From Sediminibacterium roseum (lineage in GTDB: Bacteria; Bacteroidota; Bacteroidia; Chitinophagales; Chitinophagaceae), in NCBI RefSeq assembly GCF_009939005.1, contig NZ_JAACJS010000015.1, positions 1,428,325 through 1,492,324 on the forward strand: DNA of 64,000 nucleotides, written 5' to 3'. Both the position numbers and the translations under genes were made by a program. This document shows, piece after piece, positions 35,092-44,209 of this stretch. Position 1 is the first letter of the stretch. Each line of letters opens with the position of its first letter. The notes beneath the pieces were generated by a model. The model was not told the origin of the DNA and did no database searches. It worked only from the letters and a program-made list of their open reading frames with translations.

Positions 35092-35112
35092 TTTCCTGTA
35101 GAAATACCTCGT

Positions 35113-35814
35113 ATGAGTTCGGGCAAAGTTTATCTTATTCCAACGGTGCTGCATGAAGATGGGCTGGAAACGATTCCTGCTTACCTGCTTGATGCTGTAA
35201 AGGACTGCCCGGTATTTTTTGTTGAACAGGAAAAAACAGCGCGCCGTTTTCTCAAGAAACTATGGCGCGAAATGGTGATCGATGATTACCAATGGTTCAC
35301 CATCCACAAGGCGGAGGAAGAAGTGCGCCGCCCGTTCATACAGCTTCTGCAGGAGGGAAAAAACATTGGCATCATCAGCGAGGCAGGCTGCCCCGGCATT
35401 GCGGATCCAGGGCAGATCCTGGTAGAGGCGGCGCAGCAAAACAACATCACCGTAAAACCATTGGTGGGCCCAAGCTCCATCTTACTCGCATTGATGGCAA
35501 GTGGAATGAATGGCCAGTGTTTCCAGTTTCACGGGTACCTGCCCATTGATTCAGCAGAGCGCAAAAGAAAAATAAAAGAACTCGAATCCGACTCCCACAA
35601 AAGAAACTGCACGCAGTTGTTTATTGAAACACCCTACCGCAACAATGCCCTTATCAAGGATGTGCTGGATTGTTGCAGGGAAGAAACGCGGTTCTGTATC
35701 GCGGTAGACATCACCGGCGCATCAGAAAGCATACGCACGCAAACCGTGAAAAAATGGAAAGCAGGCACGCCTGATATTCACAAGAGGCTGGGTATTTTTT
35801 TGCTGCAGGCGTAA
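35113..35814 (+). CDS. RsmI-like SAM-dependent methyltransferase (tetrapyrrole methylase fold)
   Basis: A 233-residue protein. KVYLIPTVL in place of the usual RsmI GxxxxxxTP start, EEEVRRPFIQLLQEGKNIGIISEAGCPGIADPGQ and PLVGPSSILLALMASGMNGQCFQFHGYLP correspond to RsmI motifs, as does IETPYRNNAL. RsmI methylates the 2'-O of C1402 in 16S rRNA. The altered N-terminal glycine motif and shorter length mark a Bacteroidota-specific variant that may have another substrate. It starts 21 bp after the EI24 gene. Confidence 0.82.
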   Translation: MSSGKVYLIPTVLHEDGLETIPAYLLDAVKDCPVFFVEQEKTARRFLKKLWREMVIDDYQWFTIHKAEEEVRRPFIQLLQEGKNIGIISEAGCPGIADPGQILVEAAQQNNITVKPLVGPSSILLALMASGMNGQCFQFHGYLPIDSAERKRKIKELESDSHKRNCTQLFIETPYRNNALIKDVLDCCREETRFCIAVDITGASESIRTQTVKKWKAGTPDIHKRLGIFLLQA

Positions 35815-35831
35815 ACAGGCATTGGAAAGAG

Positions 35832-35868
35832 GAACCGGCAGATCCTTCTGAAAAAGATCTCCCGGTTC
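35832..35868. terminator. Hairpin between convergent genes
   Basis: Outer stem 35832-35838 with 35862-35868 and inner stem 35840-35844 with 35856-35860. Flanking U tracts are weak, so this is a possible bidirectional terminator. Confidence 0.45.
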
Positions 35869-35877
35869 AGAAAAAAG

Positions 35878-36267
35878 TTATTGTCTTGGCGCAATAACGC
35901 CATCGGCACCCATGCCCCTGATCTCGTAAATACTATCCACGATAAAATTCTTCATCCCTCTCCATGGCAATGAGCCAAAGTATTGTTTGTAATGAACGTT
36001 TACTTCCCTTCCCGAAACCTGTAACAAACGTTCGGCTACTTTTTCGTTCGTAACACTGAAAGAAAATTCGTTGCTCTGCACATTGGCCTTGAACCCGCTG
36101 AGGATTATTTTTCCTTCATAGGTTTTAAACAGGATGCCTTTTTTCTGGAAGATGTTCAGCGTGCCCGCCTGTGTTCCTTCGGCGAGTACGAAGTAGAAGC
36201 GCCAGTAAACGGTGATAACAAGTACAAGCACCACGATACCCGCTATGATCCATCCGGATTTTTTCAT
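35878..36267 (-). CDS. Membrane-anchored protein of unknown function, Bacteroidota-type
   Basis: A 129-residue protein with one N-terminal transmembrane helix (about 6-25) and a periplasmic beta-rich domain beginning FVLAEGTQAGTLNIFQKKGILFKTYEGKI. This layout recurs in many Bacteroidota, where it is often misnamed. No catalytic motif is visible. Its ATG overlaps the stop of the M28 peptidase gene by one base (TGATG), so it is translationally coupled to the peptidase. Confidence 0.68.
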   Translation of the reverse strand: MKKSGWIIAGIVVLVLVITVYWRFYFVLAEGTQAGTLNIFQKKGILFKTYEGKIILSGFKANVQSNEFSFSVTNEKVAERLLQVSGREVNVHYKQYFGSLPWRGMKNFIVDSIYEIRGMGADGVIAPRQ

Positions 36268-37631
36268 CAGATGCCGTATTTGTCGATGAGATAGATCAGC
36301 GCCGCCATGTTCACCGCCCCGAGCAGGAGCTCGCGTTTGTTTACTTTCTCAAACACATCGCTTCTTGCGTGGTGGAGGTCAAAATAACGTTGCGGATCGG
36401 GTATCAGTTCGCCAACAGGAATGTTGAATGTTCTGTTCAACGGGCCCACATCGGCGCCGCCGCCGTCGTTGGTCAATTCGAAGGTGCCGTAAGGGTTCAG
36501 CAACGGCAGCCAGCCCTGGATCTTCGCCATTTGCGTTTTGTTCACTTCCAGTGAGAAGCCGCGGGGGGTAAAACCACCCGCATCGCTTTCCAGCGCGAAA
36601 ATGTGTTTTTCGTTTTTGGCCTTTGCTTCCGCCGCGTATTTTGTTCCGCCGCGCAAACCGTTCTCTTCGTTTGCAAACAGTACAAAACGCAATGTGTGTT
36701 TGGGTTTGTAACCGATCGCTTTCAATGCGCGCATGATCTCGATGGTGTGCACAACGCCTGTGCCATCGTCGTGGGCCCCCTCATTCACATCCCAGCTGTC
36801 GAGATGCCCGCCGATGGTTATGTATTGTTCGGGAAATTCCGTTCCTTTCAATTCAGCGATCACATTGTGCCCGATGGTATCGGGGAGAAAATGGCCATTG
36901 GTAAATAGTGCCATGTTGATGGTTGATTTTCTACTCAGCAACCAGAGCTCATCTGCATCGCGGGGGCCCACCGCCACTGCCGGGATCTTTGGAAACGAAT
37001 CGTTGTACACCATCGCACCTGTATGCGGATCGTTCGCAGTAGATTCCGTAAGCGAGCGGATCATCACCCCTACCGCCCCGTATTTTGCCGCGCGGCTCGG
37101 TCCCGACCTCCTGTAAATTCCCGCTTCACCGTATGAAACAAAGGGTTTGATGTTGGTAGGGTTAAAGCCATTGTTGTAGTAAACGATCTTTCCTTTTACC
37201 TCGTCTTTTCTTCTTTCCAGTTCCTCAAAATCCTGTACCGCAAGCACCTGTCCCGTTACGGTTCCTTTGCCCAGTGAGTTACCCAATGCGAGCACATCGA
37301 GCGCACGGCTGGTCTTGTTTTTGTCTACTTCAATAATGAATGCCTTGTCGTTGCCACCCCGCACCCAATGCGGTATCATACACTCCTGCAGAAAAACATT
37401 GTCGGCGCCGTTGTTGCGCATTGCGTTCTCTCCCCAGGTTACCGCTTTGGCAAATTGTGGTGAGCCCGATAAACGGCCGCCTATCTGTTTGGTGAGCTGG
37501 TATAGCAGGTCGTAGGCTTTTCCGTTGCGCAGGATCTCATCGGATATTTTCCTGATCACAGCTGCATCCTCCGCGGACTGCGACATAGCCGCCAGCGGCA
37601 GCATTGCGATAAATAACAGGTATTTTTTCAT
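36267..37631 (-). CDS. Exported M28-family aminopeptidase/carboxypeptidase
   Basis: A 454-residue protein with a signal peptide. Zn ligands sit in IGGHLDSWDVNEGAHDDGTGV (His, Asp), FANEENGLRGGTKYA (Glu pair) and DLHHARSD near the C-terminus. An inserted PA-like region (about residues 120-250) precedes the catalytic half, as in plasma glutamate carboxypeptidase-type enzymes. It removes amino acids from peptides in the periplasm. The start at 37631 gives a proper signal peptide. It overlaps the following membrane-protein gene. Confidence 0.88.
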   Translation of the reverse strand: MKKYLLFIAMLPLAAMSQSAEDAAVIRKISDEILRNGKAYDLLYQLTKQIGGRLSGSPQFAKAVTWGENAMRNNGADNVFLQECMIPHWVRGGNDKAFIIEVDKNKTSRALDVLALGNSLGKGTVTGQVLAVQDFEELERRKDEVKGKIVYYNNGFNPTNIKPFVSYGEAGIYRRSGPSRAAKYGAVGVMIRSLTESTANDPHTGAMVYNDSFPKIPAVAVGPRDADELWLLSRKSTINMALFTNGHFLPDTIGHNVIAELKGTEFPEQYITIGGHLDSWDVNEGAHDDGTGVVHTIEIMRALKAIGYKPKHTLRFVLFANEENGLRGGTKYAAEAKAKNEKHIFALESDAGGFTPRGFSLEVNKTQMAKIQGWLPLLNPYGTFELTNDGGGADVGPLNRTFNIPVGELIPDPQRYFDLHHARSDVFEKVNKRELLLGAVNMAALIYLIDKYGI

Positions 37632-37710
37632 AGTGCTAAAGTTAGCCATTTGTACATGCTTCGCGAAATTTGTTGAAGCCGCTGCGCACGCTTACCAAAA
37701 AGATCCCGTC

Positions 37711-38406
37711 ATGAAGATCAACAGCCTGTCTTCCCGCCTCCTTCACCTCTTCTATCCGCACAACTGCGAAGGTTGCGGGTCCGACGTTGTTTTTGATTCG
37801 CAGTTGTTGTGCGCGCGGTGCAGGCACCGGTTACCGGAGACGAATTTTTTTGGCCAGGCCAACAATCCGGTGGAAAAATTATTTTATGGACGCGTGAACA
37901 TCCAGCAGGCGGGTGCTGCTTTTTATTTTACAAAGGATTCGTTGCTGCAGCACCTGATGATACAATTAAAATACCGGGGCAACAAAGAAGCCGGCTATTT
38001 CTTAGGAAGGATGTTGGGAACAATCCTTTCGGCATGCAAAAAATATGCAGACATAGATGCCCTGGTGCCGCTTCCCCTCAACCCCAGGAAAGAACAGTCG
38101 CGAGGCTACAACCAGGCCGCTCTTCTGTGCGAGGGTGTTCACCAGGTATGGGCAAAGCCTGTGCTGCCGGATGCCATCACCCGCACACGTTTTACCGAAA
38201 CACAGACCAGGCAGAACCGGCTCTCCCGCTGGCAGAACATGGACGGTGTGTTTGCAGTAACCGATGCATCGGCCCTGCGCAACCGGCACATCCTGCTTAT
38301 CGACGATGTGATCACCACCGGGGCAACCCTCGAGGCCTGCAGCTCGTCTTTACTGGCGGTTGAAGGCGTGCGGGTGAGCATCGGGGCGGCGGCTTATACG
38401 GTGTAG
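37711..38406 (+). CDS. ComF-family phosphoribosyltransferase-like protein
   Basis: A 231-residue protein. Four N-terminal cysteines (HNCEGCG...LLCARCR) form a zinc finger. VPLPLNPRKEQSRGYNQAALLCEGV and ILLIDDVITTGATLEACSSSLL (PRPP-type loop) define ComF. In naturally competent bacteria ComF acts in DNA uptake; its PRTase-like pocket may bind a nucleotide. No other competence gene is in the window. The ATG at 37711 matches the family start. Confidence 0.88.
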   Translation: MKINSLSSRLLHLFYPHNCEGCGSDVVFDSQLLCARCRHRLPETNFFGQANNPVEKLFYGRVNIQQAGAAFYFTKDSLLQHLMIQLKYRGNKEAGYFLGRMLGTILSACKKYADIDALVPLPLNPRKEQSRGYNQAALLCEGVHQVWAKPVLPDAITRTRFTETQTRQNRLSRWQNMDGVFAVTDASALRNRHILLIDDVITTGATLEACSSSLLAVEGVRVSIGAAAYTV

Positions 38407-38536
38407 CGCCGGGGGCCAGGCGTTGGAACGGCAGGGTTGAGGTAGTGAATGGCGTGTTCGAACCCCTTTAACCCATTAAACCACCCAACTCACCCAACCA
38501 ACCTTTTTCATCCTTTACTCTCGAAACTTGCGTAAT

Positions 38537-38548
38537 TTAGACGTCTAA
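38537..38548. promoter_or_regulatory. 12-bp palindrome overlapping the glutathione peroxidase promoter region
   Basis: TTAGACGTCTAA, a perfect palindrome 19 bp before the ATG. It overlaps a -7-like TAATTTAG (38533-38540, one mismatch to TAnnTTTG). The position fits an operator. The regulator is unknown. Confidence 0.4.
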
Positions 38549-38567
38549 CAATTAAAAAACACAAACC

Positions 38568-39104
38568 ATGAAATACCTGTTAACGGTTGTAGTCGCGGCT
38601 TTGTTCTGCGCATTTACGGTGCCGGGTGGCCAGCCGAGCATCCATGCTTTTAAAGTGAAATCGATCGAAGGAAAGACAATCGATTTTTCAAAATTCAAAG
38701 GCAAAAAAATACTGGTGGTAAATACGGCATCAAAATGCGGTTATACCAAGCAGTATGAGCAACTGGAAAAAGTGTACGAAGAATACAAAGACAAACTCGT
38801 TGTGGTGGGTTTCCCGGCCAACAATTTTGGCGGCCAGGAGCCAGGCAGCGACGAAGAGATCGACCAATTCTGCAAATCGCGTTTTGGTGTCAAGTTCCCG
38901 CTCGCCAGCAAGATCAGCGTAAAAGGAGATGATGCAGCGCCGGTTTACAAATGGCTCACCAGCAAGGCCGAGAATGGTGTGCTGGATGCAGAGATCAAAT
39001 GGAACTTCAATAAATTTTTATTGGATGAGAATGGAAAAATGATCGCCTACTTCGACAGCAAAGTATTGCCGGACAGCGAAGAGATCGTGAAATACCTGAA
39101 ATAA
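38568..39104 (+). CDS. Exported glutathione peroxidase-family (thiol peroxidase) protein
   Basis: A 178-residue protein with a hydrophobic N-terminus that is a likely signal sequence. The GPx catalytic triad is in VNTASKCGYT (Cys), FPANNFGGQEPG (Gln) and IKWNFNKFLLD (Trp). The active residue is Cys, not selenocysteine. A second Cys in DQFCKSRFG may resolve it, so thioredoxin is the probable reductant. It ends at a strong terminator. Confidence 0.92.
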   Translation: MKYLLTVVVAALFCAFTVPGGQPSIHAFKVKSIEGKTIDFSKFKGKKILVVNTASKCGYTKQYEQLEKVYEEYKDKLVVVGFPANNFGGQEPGSDEEIDQFCKSRFGVKFPLASKISVKGDDAAPVYKWLTSKAENGVLDAEIKWNFNKFLLDENGKMIAYFDSKVLPDSEEIVKYLK

Positions 39105-39130
39105 GGATTCGATTTCCTGCCTGATGAATA

Positions 39131-39161
39131 AAAAAGGATGCCCTTTACGGCATCCTTTTTT
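39131..39161 (+). terminator. Intrinsic terminator of the glutathione peroxidase gene
   Basis: Stem GGATGCC/GGCATCC extended by an A5/T5 run (39131-39142 with 39149-39160), small loop and U tract. It lies 27 bp after the stop. Confidence 0.88.
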
Positions 39162-39320
39162 ATTCACTTGATCGTGCAATACAGCCACCGCCTCAACCTG
39201 GAGCCTGAACTCACATACGATCCACTGCGCAAATCGTGCTTCTCACCCACGCTTTATAAAATTCATCTCCCCGGCGATCCATATTTTCTTACTTTGCGTT
39301 GCTAATCGCTAAGGTATTTT

Positions 39321-40520
39321 ATGCAATTCGGGGATGTAATAGGTCAACACGAAACCAAACAGCACCTTGCTGAAATGGTTGAGCAGAACAGGCTGAGCCA
39401 TGCGTTGATCTTCCTGGGGAAAGAAGGCAGCGGCGCCTTGCCGTTGGCTTTGGCGTTTGCGCAATACGTCGTATCCCTTCCGCAGGCGGCGCCCGTGGTG
39501 GAAGACCTTTTTGGGGGGATGACCGCGCTCGAACCCACACCCTCTTTCATTCATCCCGATCACATTGCCTCACAACCGGCTTTTCAGCGGGCCGAACAAT
39601 TGATACACCCCGACCTGCATTTTACTTACCCGGTGATCCCTAAAAAATCGGGCGACAAACCCGTAAGCGCCGATTATATAACAGAATGGCGCGAATTCAT
39701 CAGGTCGTATCCTTATGGGAATGTATACGACTGGCTGCAGTTCATTGGCGCCGACAACAAACAGGGAAACATTACGGCAGATGAGTGCAACGACATCATC
39801 CGCCAGCTGAGCCTGAAAAGTTTTGAAAGCGAGTACAAAGTGCTTTTGCTCTGGATGCCCGAATACCTGGGCAAAGAGGGTAACAAATTATTAAAGCTGA
39901 TCGAAGAGCCGCCGCCGAATACATTGTTCATCCTGGTGGCCGAAAACGACGAACAGATCCTGCCAACCATTTTAAGCCGCTGCCAGCTGATCAAGGTTCC
40001 CATGCTGGAGAACAGGGATGTGGAACAGGCACTCATCGAACGCGCCAAAGCGGCGCCAGATACCGCCCGCCAGATAGCCGGCATCTGCGAGGGCAATTAC
40101 CGCGAGGCGCTTCAGTTGCTGCAGCATGCCGACGAAGACTGGCAAAGCCTCCTCCGCGAATGGCTCAACGCAACACTGAAAGGAGGGCCGATGGCCCAGG
40201 TGAAGTTTGTGGAAGAAGTAAGCAAACTCGGCCGCGAAAAACAGAAACAGTTTCTCCGTTATTTTAACCACCTGCTCGAACAAAGCATTAGAATCAAGGT
40301 TATGGGCCTGGAAAACGTGCTTTTGGGGGATAATGAGAGGGATTTCGCACAAAGATTGAATAAAATAGCCTCGGTGAGCCAGCAGCAATCCATCATAGAA
40401 GAACTGGACCGCGCCTCATACTATATAGAGCGGAATGCCAATGCCAAAATGCTGTTCCAGGCCGTTACCATTAAACTCTACCACATCATTCAGAACAAAA
40501 CCCTAATTTTGATGGGGTAA
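39321..40520 (+). CDS. holB: DNA polymerase III delta-prime subunit (clamp loader)
   Basis: A 399-residue AAA+ protein. FGDVIGQHETKQHLAEMVEQNRLSHALIFLG is the usual start. GKEGSGALPLA replaces a canonical Walker A lysine, as in Bacteroidota delta-prime, which does not hydrolyse ATP. YLGKEGNKLLKLIEEPPPNTLFILVAEN and ILPTILSRCQLIKVP are the conserved sensor region. An insert of about 60 residues at positions 50-110 lacks the zinc cysteines seen elsewhere. It is followed by ricT after 253 bp. A TTACTTTG sequence (one mismatch to TAnnTTTG) precedes it. Confidence 0.9.
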   Translation: MQFGDVIGQHETKQHLAEMVEQNRLSHALIFLGKEGSGALPLALAFAQYVVSLPQAAPVVEDLFGGMTALEPTPSFIHPDHIASQPAFQRAEQLIHPDLHFTYPVIPKKSGDKPVSADYITEWREFIRSYPYGNVYDWLQFIGADNKQGNITADECNDIIRQLSLKSFESEYKVLLLWMPEYLGKEGNKLLKLIEEPPPNTLFILVAENDEQILPTILSRCQLIKVPMLENRDVEQALIERAKAAPDTARQIAGICEGNYREALQLLQHADEDWQSLLREWLNATLKGGPMAQVKFVEEVSKLGREKQKQFLRYFNHLLEQSIRIKVMGLENVLLGDNERDFAQRLNKIASVSQQQSIIEELDRASYYIERNANAKMLFQAVTIKLYHIIQNKTLILMG

Positions 40521-40773
40521 GGCGGGCCGGGTGACAGGTGGAACGCCGTGAGAAGGATTTCGAAGTGTGGATGTGCACAGGTTGATGGATCGTACGAATA
40601 CTGTGTACCTGAACTGTTAAAAGCTTATCTATATATTTTCAACAAAGCCAGCTGAACAGCGCACCGGACGTTGAACTGACCCGCTACAGCGGAACTAAGC
40701 AGAAGAGCAGAACTATATCCCGCAACGACATCCCTTCCATTCTAATATTAACTAACAACTTATCAGTCAAGAT

Positions 40774-42249
40774 ATGGGATGTGGATCATGTAGTTCCTCA
40801 AAAGACGGGGGTAAACCGGGCGGTTGCAAAAGCAACGGCGGCTGCAGCACAGGCAGTTGTAACCGGATGAATGTTCACGACTGGCTCCTCAACCTTCCCT
40901 TCAGCGATCCTGAAAGCACCTGCAAAGTGATCGAAGTGAGCTTCAAACAAGGCAGCCGGAAAGAATTTTTCCGCAATACCACTTTACAATATTTTGATAA
41001 AGGCGACTACGTAAGCGTTGAAGGCGTGAGCGGCTTCGATGTGGGCGAAGTGAGCCTTACAGGCGAACTTGTTAGGCTCCAGTTGAAGAAAAAAGGGGTG
41101 GACGAATTCAGCCCGGAGATGAAAAAAGTACTCCGTAAAAGTTCGGACCGCGACATAGAAACGTTCAAAATCAGCAAGAGCCGCGAAAAAGACATCCTTG
41201 CCCGCAGCCGCGCCATCGCAAGGCAGCTGAACGTGCAGATGAAACTGAGTGAAGTAGAGATACAGGCCGACGGCAAGAAAGGCACTTTCTTTTATACCGC
41301 CGATGACCGTGTAGACTTCCGCGAACTGATCAAAGTATACGCCAGCGATTTTAAGGTAAAAGTGGAAATGCGCCAGATCGGCATCCGCCAGGAAGCCGCC
41401 AAGGTGGGGGGCATCGGCAGCTGCGGAAGGGAGCTCTGCTGCAGCACCTGGCTCAACGAATTCAAAAGCGTGAATACCACGGCGGCACGCTACCAGAATT
41501 TATCCATTAACCAGACAAAACTCAGCGGCCAGTGCGGACGTTTGAAATGCTGTCTGAACTATGAGCTGGATACTTACCTCGATGCGCTCCAGCAATTTCC
41601 AGACTACGCAGAAACATTGGATACAGCAATGGGCACCGCGCACCTGATCAAAAAAGATATTTTCAAAAACCTGATGTGGTATGTTTTGCCAAACAATACA
41701 AAACATTACCCGCTCACCATCCAACGCGTTAAAGACATCAAACGCCTCAACCGCGAAGGACAAAAAGTGGACGAGCTGCAACCCGTAGAGATCGTAAGCA
41801 GTAAACAACGCGAAGAAAATGAGCCGGCAGCATTTGTAGACCTCGTAGGGCAGATCAGCCTCAAAACACTCGAGAAAAACGACAGGAGGAAAAGAGACCA
41901 GGATAGAAACAGGAACCAGCAGCAAAGAGGCCAGGGTCCGAGACAACAAGGCCAGCAAGGTGCAAGGCCACAGGGCGGCGGACAAAAACCGCAGGGGCCA
42001 AGACAACCAGGGCAACAGCAAAGCGCCCAGGGAAATAACCAGGCTCAAAGACCACAAGGACCTAAACCGCAAGGCGGAAACCAGGGACAAAGACCACAGC
42101 AGCAAGGGCCAAGGCCGCAGGGCCAGGGGCAAAGGCCGCAAGGGCCGAGACCACAAGGCCCACAAGGCGGAGGCGGAAACCAACGCCAGCAAGGGCCGCG
42201 GCCACCAAGACCACAAGGCCCGAAACAGGAACCTCCTGCTGATAATTGA
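40774..42249 (+). CDS. ricT: RicT/YaaT homologue (PSP1 domain) with Arg/Gly/Gln/Pro-rich tail
   Basis: A 491-residue protein. The N-terminus is Cys/Gly-rich (Cys3, 6, 18, 24 and 29). The PSP1 domain follows, with REFFRNTTLQYFDKGDYV-like sequence and the conserved clusters GSCGRELCCSTWLNEF and GQCGRLKCCLNYEL. From about residue 370 the protein becomes a disordered tail built of Q-G-P-R-P-Q repeats. In Bacillus, RicT (with RicA and RicF) holds iron-sulphur clusters and supports RNase Y cleavage. No ricA or ricF is visible here. The tail is unusual and may bind RNA. It lies downstream of holB, as in Firmicutes. Confidence 0.88.
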   Translation: MGCGSCSSSKDGGKPGGCKSNGGCSTGSCNRMNVHDWLLNLPFSDPESTCKVIEVSFKQGSRKEFFRNTTLQYFDKGDYVSVEGVSGFDVGEVSLTGELVRLQLKKKGVDEFSPEMKKVLRKSSDRDIETFKISKSREKDILARSRAIARQLNVQMKLSEVEIQADGKKGTFFYTADDRVDFRELIKVYASDFKVKVEMRQIGIRQEAAKVGGIGSCGRELCCSTWLNEFKSVNTTAARYQNLSINQTKLSGQCGRLKCCLNYELDTYLDALQQFPDYAETLDTAMGTAHLIKKDIFKNLMWYVLPNNTKHYPLTIQRVKDIKRLNREGQKVDELQPVEIVSSKQREENEPAAFVDLVGQISLKTLEKNDRRKRDQDRNRNQQQRGQGPRQQGQQGARPQGGGQKPQGPRQPGQQQSAQGNNQAQRPQGPKPQGGNQGQRPQQQGPRPQGQGQRPQGPRPQGPQGGGGNQRQQGPRPPRPQGPKQEPPADN

Positions 42250-42262
42250 ATTGATAAAATTT

Positions 42263-42292
42263 AAAACGCTACCTAATAAGTAGCGTTTTTTT
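42263..42292 (+). terminator. Intrinsic terminator of ricT
   Basis: Stem AAAACGCTA (42263-42271) with TAGCGTTTT (42281-42289), 9-nt loop and T run to 42292, 13 bp past the stop. Confidence 0.88.
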
Positions 42293-42343
42293 ATTTCAAT
42301 ATTTACTGAAGATCACATGTAAAAATTCCCGCGCAATGCCGTT

Positions 42344-44062
42344 CTATAATTTCTCCATTTCCGCTGCCGTAAACTCCATCAGTGTTTTTATATGATCCGG
42401 AGACAAATCAAATTTTAATCCTGCAGCCGCATACAATTCAGGAAGTGTTTTTGTTCCGCCAAGACGCAAGGCATTGATGTAGTTCTGCAATGCCTGCTGC
42501 GGATCTTTCTGGTATTGCATCCACAAACCGATGGCACCAAGCTGCGCGATACCGTATTCGATATAATAGAAGGGAACTTCGAACAGATGCAACTGTCTTT
42601 GCCAGCCGATTGCGCGATACGCATCGAGGCCCGTGTAATCGATGGCCGGTGTTGAAAATTCGTTCAGGATCTCTACCCAGCGTTTTGTTCTTTCTTCCAC
42701 TGTGTGCGATGGGTTTTCGTATACCCAATGCTGGAACTTATCGATGATCGCGATCCATGGAAAGATCGTGATCGTTCTTTCAAGCTGGTGCTCTTTTGCG
42801 CGTGTAAGGTCTTCTTCGTTGCTGAAAAAAGATTCCCAATGGTTCATACTGAACAGCTCCATCGCCATGCTTGCCACTTCGGCAATTTCCATCGGGTATT
42901 CTTTGAAAGCGCTGAGCTCCAGGTTGTGCGCAAGAAAGGAATGCACTGCGTGGCCGCCTTCGTGAACCATGGTTGTTACATCGCTCATCTGCCCGGCCGC
43001 GTTCATAAAAATAAACGGCGCACCGCTTTCGCTCAGCGGACAGTTGTAACCACCCGGCGCTTTTCCCTTGCGGCTCTCGAGGTCGAAATGCCGCAGCTCA
43101 TTCATCTTGCGCAGGCAATCCGCAAAGAACGGGTTGAGTTTTTCAAAACACTGTACCGATTTTTCATACAATTCATTGCCGCCGCTGAACGGGCGCAACT
43201 GCTGTACACCTTCGGGCTCCGCTTCTGTATCCCATGGGCGTAGCGTATCGAGTTTGAGTTTTTCTTTTTTCTTCTGGTAGATCTTATCGATCAGCGGCAG
43301 CACGTGCAGCTTCACCGCTTCGTGAAACTGGAAACAGTCTTCTTTGGTGTAATCGAAACGTCCAAGTTCTACAAACTTGTAATCGCGGTAGTTGGCAAAA
43401 CCTGCATTCTTCGCCACCTCGTCTCTTTTGGCAACAAGCTGTGTGTAGAGGTCGTGCATCGCCTGCTGGTCCTGGAGACGGCGCTCCTGTATTTTACGAT
43501 ACACTTCTTCGCGGAGCGACCTGTCGTGGCTCTCCAGGAATTTTGCGGCCTGCTGCAAAGTATATTCTTCGCCTTTTACTTCGATGGTCATTTTACCCGC
43601 AATGGCGCCGTATTGCTGCTGCATCACACTCAGCTCGGCCTGCAGGGGAATATTCGCTTCGCGGAAAAGATCGATGTTCTTTTTAACGCTGCGCAGGTAG
43701 GTAAAATATTTTTCCTGGTCCAACTCTTTTGTAAACGGGCTATCGATGAGTTTGCGGTTGAGCAGGTCCGCATACGGCTGCAGCTTCGGCTGTATCTCCA
43801 TGCAGAAATAAGTGAAGGCTTCTTCAAGGTTCTTGTCCATCGTGTCGCAGGTCATTTTAATCTGCCGCCAGCACGCATCTTCACTTACCACGGCCTCGAG
43901 TTCGCTGGTGTCTTTCAACCACTTTTCCAGGTCGGCCCTTGAAGCGATTTTTCTTTCTGAAAGATCCTTGAAATACGGCTCGAGCGATGCCCAATCGGTC
44001 AACACAAAATCTTTCGGAACAAAATGTCTTTCGAGTTTCTTTATGTCTGCACTTAATACCAT
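42344..44062 (-). CDS. M3-family oligoendopeptidase F-like metallopeptidase
   Basis: A 572-residue cytoplasmic protein. TTMVHEGGHAVHSFLA holds the HExxH zinc motif, and the third ligand is expected in PMEIAEVASMAMELF. QQRLHLFEVPFYYIEYGIAQLGAIGLW-like sequence, here QRQLHLFEVPFYYIEYG, closes the substrate channel. It degrades short peptides. The ATG at 44062 starts the family-like N-terminus. It is divergent from mutL. Confidence 0.92.
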   Translation of the reverse strand: MVLSADIKKLERHFVPKDFVLTDWASLEPYFKDLSERKIASRADLEKWLKDTSELEAVVSEDACWRQIKMTCDTMDKNLEEAFTYFCMEIQPKLQPYADLLNRKLIDSPFTKELDQEKYFTYLRSVKKNIDLFREANIPLQAELSVMQQQYGAIAGKMTIEVKGEEYTLQQAAKFLESHDRSLREEVYRKIQERRLQDQQAMHDLYTQLVAKRDEVAKNAGFANYRDYKFVELGRFDYTKEDCFQFHEAVKLHVLPLIDKIYQKKKEKLKLDTLRPWDTEAEPEGVQQLRPFSGGNELYEKSVQCFEKLNPFFADCLRKMNELRHFDLESRKGKAPGGYNCPLSESGAPFIFMNAAGQMSDVTTMVHEGGHAVHSFLAHNLELSAFKEYPMEIAEVASMAMELFSMNHWESFFSNEEDLTRAKEHQLERTITIFPWIAIIDKFQHWVYENPSHTVEERTKRWVEILNEFSTPAIDYTGLDAYRAIGWQRQLHLFEVPFYYIEYGIAQLGAIGLWMQYQKDPQQALQNYINALRLGGTKTLPELYAAAGLKFDLSPDHIKTLMEFTAAEMEKL

Positions 44063-44082
44063 TGCCTGTTTTTTTTGAACAA

Positions 44083-44090
44083 CAAATTTA
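44083..44090 (-). promoter_or_regulatory. Bacteroidota -7 box (TAAATTTG) for the M3 peptidase
   Basis: Exact TAnnTTTG on the minus strand, 20 bp before the ATG (44062). Confidence 0.5.
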
Positions 44091-44189
44091 CCACCGATTT
44101 CGTTGACCCGGCGGCTGATTTTTGTTGATTCCACCCTGGTTTCGTCCAATAATCCTGGAATACCGGCGTCATTCCCGTGAATCGTCCAA

Positions 44190-44208
44190 AAAATCTGTGA
44201 AATCTGTG
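44190..44208. repeat. Half-site related to the 47509-47566 inverted repeat
   Basis: Contains TCTGTGAAATCTGTGG, a 16-bp match with two mismatches to one arm of the large inverted repeat at 47541-47566 (TCCGTGAAATCCGTGG). It lies directly before the mutL -7 box. Confidence 0.4.
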
Positions 44209-44209
44209 G

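Noticed and set aside
38440..38520. Possible tRNA remnant (GTTCGAACCCC) after comF
   Set aside because: Only a T-arm-like word is present; no acceptor stem, anticodon arm or D-arm can be drawn.
40521..40773. Possible small gene or RNA between holB and ricT
   Set aside because: No start-stop frame with coding character, no hairpin with U tract and no exact promoter box were found.
41500..42216. Long open frame antisense to ricT, rich in Leu/Trp/Pro
   Set aside because: It is the reverse reading of the Gln/Gly/Pro-coding tail, which removes stop codons by composition.
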